A DNA stretch of 12,981 nucleotides, taken from assembly GCA_018380885.1 (NCBI GenBank), contig JAGZSY010000067.1:1-12981 (forward strand). Direction: 5' to 3'. Shown piece by piece: positions 7,107 through 12,981 of this stretch. Position numbers and translations under genes: made by a program. This DNA is from Enterocloster asparagiformis (GTDB taxonomy: Bacteria > Bacillota > Clostridia > Lachnospirales > Lachnospiraceae). Numbering within the stretch: position 1 is the stretch's first letter; each line of letters opens with the position of its first letter. Under the pieces are notes generated by a model that saw only the letters and a list, made by a program, of their open reading frames with translations, had not been told where the DNA came from and ran no database searches.

Positions 7107-8234
7107 ATGAAACAGTATAAGGTTGCCATCATCGGCAACGGTATGATTTGCAACGCGGCACATATTCCCGCCTACAAAGCCATGGGTGACAAGGTGAAGA
7201 TTGTCGCAGTGGCAGATATCCGCGAGGAAGCCGCCAAAGAAACCGCCGAGCGTCACGGGATCCCCAAGTACTATGTGGATCCGTATAAAATGCTGGAGGA
7301 GGAGAAACCCGACATCATCTCCGTGTGCACACCGAACGCATACCACAAGGAGTATACCCTTGCCGGTTTCCGTGTGGGCTGCCATGTAGTCTGCGAAAAG
7401 CCTGTGGCTGTAACCTGCGCGGATGCGGAGGAGATGTTCAACGCGGCGGAGAAGGCGGGGAAACATCTGTTTGTCATCCAGTCTCTGCGTTTCACGGGTA
7501 ACTTCAAAGCGGCTGCCGGACTGGCAAAAAGCGGTTGCTTGGGAGACATTTACTACGCGGATCTGAACCTGGTCCGGCGCCGCGGCGTTCCGAGATGGGG
7601 CATGTTCCACATGGCGAAAGAAAATGTGGGCGGCGCCTTCTGCGACCTGGGCGTTCATATGTGCGACTACCTGATGTCAATTTCCGGTAACCCGAAGATG
7701 GTTTCCGTCAGTGGAAGTGCTGTGACCAGGATCGTCAACAAGGAGAAGAATATTGAGTTCTCCAATGCGGAGAGCGGAGCTCCCACCGGTCTGTTCACTC
7801 CCAGAAAGTTCGACATGAAAGAGTTTGATGTTGAGGAATTTGCCAACGGCTACATTCGTCTGGAAAATGGCATGACAGTCACTTTCAAGATCTCCTGGGC
7901 GCTGAATCTGCCCAACAGCAACACTGTCAGCATCTGCGGAGACAAGGGCGGTCTGACCATTGGGGACGATGGACTCAAGCTGCTCACGACGCAGGGCAAT
8001 TACCAGGCCGACGTTTTGCCGAGAGTTTTCCCCGACCCATATACGGAGCTCTCAGATTTCACCGGCCACATCCACGAGATGAACTACATCCTGAAGGTCC
8101 TCAACGGGGAAATGACCATGGAGGAATACCCCATCCAGAAGGACGAGGTTATGAATGTGGTTGCGATCATCGAAGCGTTTTACAAATCTGCACAGCTGGG
8201 CAGGGAAGTCACTGCTCAGGAACTGGACCGGTAA
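7107..8234 (+). CDS. Gfo/Idh/MocA family oxidoreductase (third of three)
   Basis: Probable NAD(P)-dependent dehydrogenase of 375 residues and the most canonical of the three. The Rossmann start is YKVAIIGNGMICNAAHIP with the dinucleotide loop at 10-15 and an acidic residue (D37) at the end of the second strand. E97-K98-P99 is intact. The C-terminal motif GGAFCDLGVHMCD gives D180 and H184, completing the K98/D180/H184 catalytic set. By eye it is closer to the first oxidoreductase than to the second. The start is well supported by GAGGAGTAGGAG just upstream. It is separated from its neighbours by 92 and 150 nt gaps that contain hairpins, so it may be a separately processed unit within the operon. 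Its likely role is oxidation or back-reduction of a sugar ring hydroxyl. Confidence 0.9.
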   Translation: MKQYKVAIIGNGMICNAAHIPAYKAMGDKVKIVAVADIREEAAKETAERHGIPKYYVDPYKMLEEEKPDIISVCTPNAYHKEYTLAGFRVGCHVVCEKPVAVTCADAEEMFNAAEKAGKHLFVIQSLRFTGNFKAAAGLAKSGCLGDIYYADLNLVRRRGVPRWGMFHMAKENVGGAFCDLGVHMCDYLMSISGNPKMVSVSGSAVTRIVNKEKNIEFSNAESGAPTGLFTPRKFDMKEFDVEEFANGYIRLENGMTVTFKISWALNLPNSNTVSICGDKGGLTIGDDGLKLLTTQGNYQADVLPRVFPDPYTELSDFTGHIHEMNYILKVLNGEMTMEEYPIQKDEVMNVVAIIEAFYKSAQLGREVTAQELDR

Positions 8235-8288
8235 GCGGAAGCTGCAAGGGATATTTGCACAGAGCACGGCGTGACGGAAGAACTTGCC

Positions 8289-8348
8289 GTTTCGCCTTGG
8301 GACGAAACGCAACAGGGGGACTCTGCCCGGGCGGGAGAGCCCCCTGTT
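8289..8348 (+). other. Two adjacent hairpins between oxidoreductase and activase genes
   Basis: GTTTCG (8289-8294) pairs with CGAAAC (8303-8308) over an 8-base loop. A much stronger hairpin follows at 8311-8348: AACAGGGGG pairs with CCCCCTGTT, then, past a bulged A, CTCT with AGAG, then, past a bulged G, CCC with GGG over a GGGC loop, 16 pairs in all. No T-run follows, so it is not an intrinsic terminator. It lies 36 nt before the activase start, suiting RNA processing, message stabilisation or regulation of the activase-GRE pair. Confidence 0.6.
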
Positions 8349-8384
8349 CTGGTGTGCGAGACGACAACGGAAGGGGAGGAATCC

Positions 8385-9290
8385 ATGAAAGGAATCATAA
8401 CGGAGATTGAGAGGTTTGCGCTGAAAGACGGACCGGGGATCCGCACCACAGTGTTTTTCAAGGGGTGCAACATGGCGTGCAAATGGTGCCATAACCCGGA
8501 AACGCTGTCGGTTCGGCCACAGCTGATGATTTATCCGGACAAATGCATTGGCTGCGGCGCCTGTGTGGAGGCCTGCAGGGCGGGAGCCAGAACCCTCGGC
8601 AAAAACGGTGCCCTGCAGTACGATCGCACCGCCTGCAAGCACTGCGGAGCCTGCGCCGCGAACTGCTTCTCCGGTGCTCTCGTCATGTCCGGAAAGGAGA
8701 TGACCGTTGAGGAAGTGATGGAGGAGATCCTGCAGGACAGGGCTTACTACCGGAATTCCGGCGGCGGCGTAACACTCTCCGGCGGCGAGGTTTCCACGCA
8801 GCCAGAATTTGCCCTGGAATTGCTGCAGGCCCTGAAAAAGGAGGGAATTTCCACGGCGATCGAGACGAACCTGCATGCGCCATGGAGCGTCTACGAAAGA
8901 ATGCTGCCCTTCCTCGATCTGGTGATGTTCGACATCAAGATTTTCGATGAGGAAGCGCACAGACGCTGGACCGGCGTGAGCAATCGTCAAATCCTGGAGA
9001 ACGCAAAGAAGGTGGCGGCTTCCGGCAAGCCTTATCTGGTGCGTACCCCGGTGATCCCCGGAGTGAACGACACGGAGGAGGAGATCGGCAGCATTGCCAA
9101 CTACGTGGGAACCCTGGGAGGCGCTCAATATTATGAGCTTCTGCTGTTCAATCCCCTGGGAGAGAGCAAGTATGACGCCCTGCAGATGGACAATACATTT
9201 GCCGGGACCCGCCCCACTGGAGAGGAAGGCGCAGCACGCCTGAAATGGGTGACCGCTCAAACGCCCGGACTTTCCGTGAGGGTAGGCTGA
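8385..9290 (+). CDS. Glycyl radical enzyme activase (radical SAM, PflA-like)
   Basis: Uses S-adenosylmethionine and an iron-sulfur cluster to abstract hydrogen from a glycine of its partner, here surely the next gene product. The 301-residue protein shows the radical-SAM signature C28-x3-C32-x2-C35 (CNMACKWC) and then the two-cluster ferredoxin-like insert typical of non-PFL GRE activases: C54/C57/C60/C64 and C84/C87/C90/C94. The SAM-binding SGGE is at 132-135. The N-terminal ERFALKDGPGIRTTVFFKGC is the standard activase opening. I chose ATG 8385 because GGGGAGGA (8373-8380) lies just upstream and the family start is MxGxITEIERF; an in-frame start at 8271 would translate through the strong hairpin at 8311-8348. 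Only 20 nt separate it from the GRE gene. Both clusters and the partner require anaerobic conditions. Confidence 0.97.
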   Translation: MKGIITEIERFALKDGPGIRTTVFFKGCNMACKWCHNPETLSVRPQLMIYPDKCIGCGACVEACRAGARTLGKNGALQYDRTACKHCGACAANCFSGALVMSGKEMTVEEVMEEILQDRAYYRNSGGGVTLSGGEVSTQPEFALELLQALKKEGISTAIETNLHAPWSVYERMLPFLDLVMFDIKIFDEEAHRRWTGVSNRQILENAKKVAASGKPYLVRTPVIPGVNDTEEEIGSIANYVGTLGGAQYYELLLFNPLGESKYDALQMDNTFAGTRPTGEEGAARLKWVTAQTPGLSVRVG

Positions 9291-9310
9291 CGAAGAAAGG
9301 GAGAGGTTGT

Positions 9311-11512
9311 ATGGTCAACAGAATCAATATATTCCAGCCGGATGCTCCCATGAGCTACGATGACAGGATCAAAATTTTAAAGGAAAGAAAGCTTGAGGAA
9401 ACCAGGGTGAAGTCCACCATGAAGGTGTATCAGGACGGGGATGACTATGGAAGCATCCCGGCTCCGGAGACGTACCAGTTCCATTGCATTCCGAACCATG
9501 AGAACGGTTCCTGGTACGGGTATGACGGGTGGAGCAAGAATTTTTACAAGCTGATGACTGAGCACCCGGTCTACATTGATCCGGTGGACGCGTTCACCTG
9601 CCGCTGGATGTTCAGTATGATCTGGTTTGACGAGAAATCCCCGGACAAGGGGCTGAACTGGAACCCGAATTTTCCCTACGATGATCTCAAGCCGGAACAG
9701 GAACTGTATGGCATTATCTCCGGGATCGGCTCGGACGCGCACTTCGGCGGCGACTACCGGATCGGGTTGAGCCTTGGCTGGGGCGGGATCTTGGAAAAGC
9801 TGGCTTTCTACCGCAAAAAGCACCCCGAACACGCAGAGTTTTACGACGCGGAGGAACTTGTGGTGCACGGTGTGCAGAACTGGATCTCGCACGCGATTGA
9901 GGAGAGCGAGCGTCTGGCCCGTGTGGAGCGCCATCCGGTCCTGCGGGAAAACCTGCTTCAAATGGCGCAGGTAAATCGCAACATCCTCAACGGTGCGCCC
10001 AAAACCATGCGGGAAGCCTGTCAGTGGGTTTGCTGGTTCAACATGGCCAGCCGCACCTACAACCGCGACGGAGCGGGTTTCCAGCTCGATGACGTGCTCA
10101 AACAGTACTACGATGCCGACATGAAAGAGGGGAGGATCACCAGGGACGAGGCGATCTTCTACATCGCTTGTCTGTTGCTCAACGATCCGCACTATTACCA
10201 GATCGGAGGGACAAACGAAAACGGCGATCCCCTGCTCAGCGAGTTCAGCTATATGGTGCTCGAGGGAGCGGATAAGCTGGATTCGGCTTGCAACATCACG
10301 GTAAGAGTGGACGAAAACATCGACAGAAAGTTCCTGAACAAAGCGGTGGACTACCTGTTCAAGAACAAGAACGGCTGGCCGCGCTTTTCCGGTGACGAGG
10401 CCCTGAACAGAGGCTTCATGCGTTTGGGCTATCCCGAATCGCTTGCCCGGCAGAGGATCGCGGTGGGCTGCCACTGGATGAGCTTGCCCGGCATGGAGTA
10501 CAGCTTGAATGACTGCATCAAAATCAACAGCGCTAAGGTGTTCGAGGTTGCCATGGATGAGATGATGAGCCATAAGGGCCCATACTCCACACAACTGCTG
10601 TGGGATCTGTACCAGAGACATATGGCCCGGGCTGTAGAGGTAACTGCCGAGGGTATCGCGTTCCACCTGCGGTACCAACAGTACAACGAGCCGGAGCTGA
10701 TGTTGAACCTGATCAGTCATGGTCCTATCGAAAAAGGTCTGGATATGACGTGCGGCGGCGCCATGTACTACAACCTCTGCATGGACGGCTCGGCTATTGC
10801 CACGGTGGCGGACTCTTTTGGCGCACTGCAGCAGCGGGTGGAGGAGGAGAAGCGGATCGACTGGGAGACGCTTTACCATCATCTGAAAACAGATTTCCAG
10901 GATAAGGGCGGTGAGCTTGTACGCCAGATGCTCTCCCGCAGTGCCCGCTACGGCGGCGGAAACACCATCAGCGACCAGTGGGCGGTGAAAATTTCGGAGT
11001 CATACTCCAACCAGGTGCGCTCCGTCAGCCAGAAGTATCCGGGCTACCAGTTTATCCCCGGCTGGTTCAGCTGGTCGAATACGATTGTGCTCGGCAAGCA
11101 GGTAGGTGCCACCCCCAACGGCCGCCACGCCTTCGAACCGATCAACCATGGGGCCAACCCGCACCCCGGCTTCCGCAAGGACGGCGCCCTCACCGCAATG
11201 AGCAATTCCATCTGTGCGGTGCAGCCGGGCTATGGGAATACCGCGCCGGTACAGCTGGAGCTTGACCCTGGTATGGGGCGCGGTGAGGAGGCTGTGCAAA
11301 AGATCGCCGACTATATCATGACGCTGTTCGAGCAGGGGGCCACCCTGCTGAACATCAATATTGTGAACGGCCAGCAGATTCTCGAAGCCGACAAGGACCC
11401 CAGCAAGTACCCCAACCTGGTGGTACGCGTCACGGGCTTTACGGCGTACTTCTGCTCTCTGACTCCGGAGTTCAGAAAACTGGTGGTGGATCGTATTCTC
11501 ATACAGGGCTGA
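9311..11512 (+). CDS. Glycyl radical enzyme of unassigned subfamily (PFL-like fold)
   Basis: Cytoplasmic, oxygen-sensitive radical enzyme of 733 residues, a little shorter than pyruvate formate-lyase or choline TMA-lyase. The C-terminal glycyl radical loop is RVTGFTAYF with radical site G709, 25 residues from the end. The thiyl-radical cysteine is C387 in AVGCHWMSLPG. Most characterised dehydratases, C-N/C-S lyases and decarboxylases have G-C-x-E here; this protein has W389 at the glutamate position, and it lacks the Cys-Cys pair of pyruvate formate-lyase. The first acidic residue afterwards is E396. It is therefore a true GRE, but its reaction cannot be assigned by motif. ATG 9311 follows AAAGGGAGAGG (9296-9306); the longer in-frame start at 9245 would overlap the activase gene with no clear ribosome site. 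Its neighbours (activase, three sugar-type dehydrogenases, a TIM-barrel epimerase) suggest a carbohydrate- or polyol-derived substrate. It is the last gene before the terminator. Confidence 0.93.
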   Translation: MVNRINIFQPDAPMSYDDRIKILKERKLEETRVKSTMKVYQDGDDYGSIPAPETYQFHCIPNHENGSWYGYDGWSKNFYKLMTEHPVYIDPVDAFTCRWMFSMIWFDEKSPDKGLNWNPNFPYDDLKPEQELYGIISGIGSDAHFGGDYRIGLSLGWGGILEKLAFYRKKHPEHAEFYDAEELVVHGVQNWISHAIEESERLARVERHPVLRENLLQMAQVNRNILNGAPKTMREACQWVCWFNMASRTYNRDGAGFQLDDVLKQYYDADMKEGRITRDEAIFYIACLLLNDPHYYQIGGTNENGDPLLSEFSYMVLEGADKLDSACNITVRVDENIDRKFLNKAVDYLFKNKNGWPRFSGDEALNRGFMRLGYPESLARQRIAVGCHWMSLPGMEYSLNDCIKINSAKVFEVAMDEMMSHKGPYSTQLLWDLYQRHMARAVEVTAEGIAFHLRYQQYNEPELMLNLISHGPIEKGLDMTCGGAMYYNLCMDGSAIATVADSFGALQQRVEEEKRIDWETLYHHLKTDFQDKGGELVRQMLSRSARYGGGNTISDQWAVKISESYSNQVRSVSQKYPGYQFIPGWFSWSNTIVLGKQVGATPNGRHAFEPINHGANPHPGFRKDGALTAMSNSICAVQPGYGNTAPVQLELDPGMGRGEEAVQKIADYIMTLFEQGATLLNINIVNGQQILEADKDPSKYPNLVVRVTGFTAYFCSLTPEFRKLVVDRILIQG

Positions 11513-11628
11513 ACAAATGATTTGGCTTGGCTTCTGTTTTTTCTACGTCACGGTTTTATTGCGAAAATAAATCTTAAATGGCAGGCTGATCAGGAAGCAT
11601 AAAGAAATATCAGAAATCATTTGGTCAG
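11509..11628. repeat. Imperfect 15-bp inverted repeat after the GRE gene
   Basis: CTGAACAAATGATTT (11509-11523, including the GRE stop codon) and AAATCATTTGGTCAG (11614-11628) are inverted copies matching at 14 of 15 positions, 90 bp apart. They could fold the 3' untranslated region into a long stem. They precede the terminator and lie outside the IS. The role is unknown and a chance match is possible. Confidence 0.35.
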
Positions 11629-11644
11629 ATACGTAAACTTTCTG

Positions 11645-11680
11645 CAGGGAGGCATCGTGCAAGCGGTGCCTCCCTGTTTT
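11645..11680 (+). terminator. Intrinsic terminator of the catabolic operon
   Basis: CAGGGAGGCA (11645-11654) pairs with TGCCTCCCTG (11667-11676); the inner TCG/CGG extends the stem to 13 pairs (one T-G wobble) with a 6-base loop. TTTT follows directly and the region stays T-rich. It lies 132 bp after the GRE stop codon and marks the end of the operon. Confidence 0.85.
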
Positions 11681-11738
11681 GATATACTTTAGCGAAACGA
11701 GAGCCCCCGACTAGGCCGGGGAGAGTAAAAGAAATTAT

Positions 11739-11750
11739 GGCAACACCGCA
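11739..11750 (+). repeat. Left terminal inverted repeat of the IS
   Basis: GGCAACACCGCA, a perfect inverted match to 12853-12864. It begins 40 bp before the transposase start. Similarity inside the repeat fades after these 12 bases. Confidence 0.8.
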
Positions 11751-11766
11751 CAAAGAAAAAATATGA

Positions 11767-11772
11767 TATAAT
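11767..11772 (+). promoter_or_regulatory. Probable -10 box of the transposase gene
   Basis: A perfect TATAAT six bases before the transposase ATG. The transcript would start at or very near the start codon, giving a leaderless or nearly leaderless message; no Shine-Dalgarno sequence is visible. No good -35 box is seen at the usual distance, which falls within the terminal repeat. Confidence 0.4.
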
Positions 11773-11778
11773 AATACT

Positions 11779-12765
11779 ATGGATAAGCAGATGAGTCTGT
11801 CGGGCCTGAGCGATGAATTGAGCCAGGTGCGGACAAAGAAGAAAGAATTTCTGAGTCAGATAGAGCGCATCGTGCCGTGGGGAGAGTGGATCGAACTGAT
11901 CCGGCCGCACTATTACAAAGGAGAGCGCGGCAATAAGCCCTACGATCTAGAACGGATGCTGCGGATTTATCTGGTTCAAAACCTGTATGATCTGTCGGAC
12001 AAGGCAACGGTAGCGGAAGTGATCGACAGCCGTGCATTCTCGGAATTCTGCGGAGTGGAATCGAGCAATCAGGTGCCGGACGGAGATACACTGGGTCGGT
12101 TCCGGAATTTGCTGCTCCGCAGCGGGCTGCAGGAGAAGTTGTTTGCGCAGGTGGTATATCTGCTGCAGGAAAGAGGCCTGCTGCTGAAGAAGGGAACCAT
12201 AGTGGACTCTACCCTGATCGCAGCGCCGTCCTCGACAAAGAACAGGGAAAAGAAACGAGACCCGGAAGCGCACTCGGTGAAAAAGGGGAACAGCTGGCAC
12301 TTCGGCTATAAAGCTCACATCGGCGTGGATAAAGACAGCGGGTTGGTTCACACAGTAAAGGTCACCAGCGCCAACATCCATGATGTGACGATGGTGCCGG
12401 AGCTCTTAACCGGCGATGAGGACAGCGTATATGGCGACAGCGGCTGCCTGGGCGCTGAAAAGCGGGAAGACGCCGTTCTTTTCAATGTCAATGGCCAGGG
12501 CAAAAGGATCCGTTACAAAATCAACAGACGGCCCTCGCAGAGTAAACACGCAGACAATCGTTCCCGCGGGCAGATCAAACGCCGCGAAAAGGAGAAATCC
12601 TCCGTACGGGCCAAGGTAGAGCATGTCTTTGGGGTAGTAAAGGGCCAGCTTCGATACCGGAAAACTAGGTACCGAGGTCTGCGAAAACAGATTGCCAAAT
12701 TGAATATCCTGTTCGCGCTGGCGAATCTGATTCTGGCTGACAGGCGATCCTGCCTGACGGCTTAA
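11779..12765 (+). CDS. IS5-family DDE transposase
   Basis: Catalyses cut-and-paste transposition of the element around it, by binding the 12-bp ends. The 328-residue product resembles the IS5 transposase of Escherichia coli in length and in blocks such as the APSSTKN motif, the DPE-H-KKGN-WHFG-KAHIGVD segment and the C-terminal RYRGLRKQIAKLNILFALAN. The catalytic triad is visible: D143 (TIVDST), D220 (VYGDSG) and E281 (AKVEHVFG), with the roughly 60-residue D-to-E spacing usual in this group. The reading frame is intact, so it may be active. ATG 11779 has no ribosome binding site; an in-frame ATG at 11791 is a possible alternative. Confidence 0.95.
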   Translation: MDKQMSLSGLSDELSQVRTKKKEFLSQIERIVPWGEWIELIRPHYYKGERGNKPYDLERMLRIYLVQNLYDLSDKATVAEVIDSRAFSEFCGVESSNQVPDGDTLGRFRNLLLRSGLQEKLFAQVVYLLQERGLLLKKGTIVDSTLIAAPSSTKNREKKRDPEAHSVKKGNSWHFGYKAHIGVDKDSGLVHTVKVTSANIHDVTMVPELLTGDEDSVYGDSGCLGAEKREDAVLFNVNGQGKRIRYKINRRPSQSKHADNRSRGQIKRREKEKSSVRAKVEHVFGVVKGQLRYRKTRYRGLRKQIAKLNILFALANLILADRRSCLTA

Positions 12766-12804
12766 ATCAGTGTGGCTGCAGCGCTGATGGAATGGCGTAT
12801 ATAT

Positions 12805-12845
12805 GCCCTGCCGGGTGGAATCTTCCCGCAGGGCCTTTCCTTTTG
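12805..12845 (+). terminator. Probable intrinsic terminator after the transposase
   Basis: GCCCTG (12805-12810) pairs with CAGGGC (12829-12834) and, past one bulged base, CGGG with CCCG, over a 9-base loop; the pyrimidine tract CTTTCCTTTT follows. It lies inside the right end of the IS. Confidence 0.6.
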
Positions 12846-12852
12846 CGTGTTC

Positions 12853-12864
12853 TGCGGTGTTGCC
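12853..12864 (-). repeat. Right terminal inverted repeat of the IS
   Basis: TGCGGTGTTGCC on the plus strand, the perfect complement of the left end. The base after it (12865) is the first belonging to the interrupted topB gene. Confidence 0.8.
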
Positions 12865-12981
12865 TTTTCTTTCTGGAAATGAGAGATAGCCGCGTCCCGG
12901 TCGGTGAGCATTTTTAAGGTCGGGGTCTGGACGCGCCCCACGTTCAAGGTCTTTCCATACAGGCAGGAGAAAAGCCGGGTG

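Larger units (their letters stand above)
11739..12864 (+). mobile_element. IS5-family (IS5 group) insertion sequence, complete
   Basis: An 1126-bp element bounded by perfect 12-bp inverted repeats, GGCAACACCGCA at 11739-11750 and its complement at 12853-12864. It contains one transposase gene that fills most of it. The right boundary is independently supported: topB coding sequence stops making sense exactly at 12865/12864. The flanking bases (TTAT on the left, TTTT on the right) do not form an obvious target duplication, and topB does not resume on the left, so this copy looks rearranged rather than freshly inserted. Confidence 0.85.
12762..12981 (-). pseudogene. topB: DNA topoisomerase III fragment truncated by the IS
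   Basis: Read leftwards from the window edge, the minus strand encodes TRLFSCLYGKTLNVGRVQTP and then TLKMLTDRDAAISHFQKEK, a block conserved in type IA topoisomerases of the TopB family; this form is common in integrative conjugative elements of Firmicutes. The match runs to 12865. The frame then enters the IS, adds about 34 unrelated residues (ATPQNTQKERP onward) and stops at 12762-12764. In TopB proteins this motif lies N-terminal to the catalytic tyrosine, so that residue and everything after it are missing and the product should be inactive. The 5' part lies outside the window. It suggests that a conjugative element or its relic borders the operon. Confidence 0.8.

Noticed and set aside
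8271..8384. Earlier in-frame start for the GRE activase
   Set aside because: The extra 38 residues are unlike any activase N-terminus and are encoded across a strong hairpin; ATG 8385 has a clear ribosome site and the family's normal opening.
9377..10882. A 501-codon open frame on the minus strand within the GRE gene
   Set aside because: The plus strand has both catalytic motifs of the GRE family over the full length; the antisense translation has no recognisable domain. Other long antisense frames (1057-1953, 2267-3478, 4902-5990, 6028-7032, 8052-9260) are rejected for the same reason.
9311..11512. Calling the GRE pyruvate formate-lyase, choline TMA-lyase or glycerol dehydratase
   Set aside because: There is no Cys-Cys pair, no GCVE motif, and no microcompartment, aldehyde dehydrogenase or propanediol-type genes nearby.
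1..12981. CRISPR arrays, tRNA or rRNA genes
   Set aside because: No regularly spaced repeat array and no tRNA- or rRNA-like sequence was recognised on either strand.

Overview
The window reads as a stretch of an obligately or facultatively anaerobic Firmicute, most likely a gut- or rumen-type member of the Clostridia. The grounds are strong AGGAGG-type ribosome binding sites, a YesM/YesN two-component pair of the kind Clostridia and Bacilli use to switch sugar operons, an oxygen-sensitive glycyl radical enzyme (GRE) with its radical-SAM activase, and mobile-element debris (an IS5-group insertion sequence joined to a truncated topoisomerase III gene). Species cannot be told from the sequence alone.

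Layout. 1-129: tail of unidentified upstream sequence. 130-3466: histidine kinase and AraC-type response regulator, overlapping by 8 bases. 3467-3844: a regulatory region holding three related repeats, a good sigma-A promoter, and what appears to be the last 27 codons of a carbohydrate ABC transporter permease whose body is missing. 3845-11512: six co-directional genes, namely two Gfo/Idh/MocA oxidoreductases, a sugar isomerase/epimerase-type TIM barrel, a third Gfo/Idh/MocA oxidoreductase, a GRE activase and a GRE. Intercistronic hairpins lie before genes 1, 4 and 5. A clear intrinsic terminator ends the operon at 11645-11680. 11739-12864: a complete IS5-group element with 12-bp perfect terminal inverted repeats. 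12865-12981: topB on the minus strand, cut off by the IS before its catalytic tyrosine.

How it may work together (inference). The sensor kinase and regulator probably sense a carbohydrate or cyclic polyol and activate the promoter at 3570-3598. The dehydrogenases and TIM barrel resemble toolkits that oxidise a sugar or inositol ring to a keto form and then epimerise, isomerise or eliminate it. The GRE, charged by its activase, would then make or break a C-O or C-C bond by radical chemistry. The GRE carries the thiyl cysteine and the glycyl radical loop but lacks the GCxE glutamate shared by the well-known dehydratases, lyases and decarboxylases, so its substrate cannot be named. This GRE plus three-dehydrogenase plus TIM-barrel cassette is the best candidate here for an undescribed pathway. 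No kinase, aldolase, glycosidase or intact transporter is present, so the pathway must be completed elsewhere.
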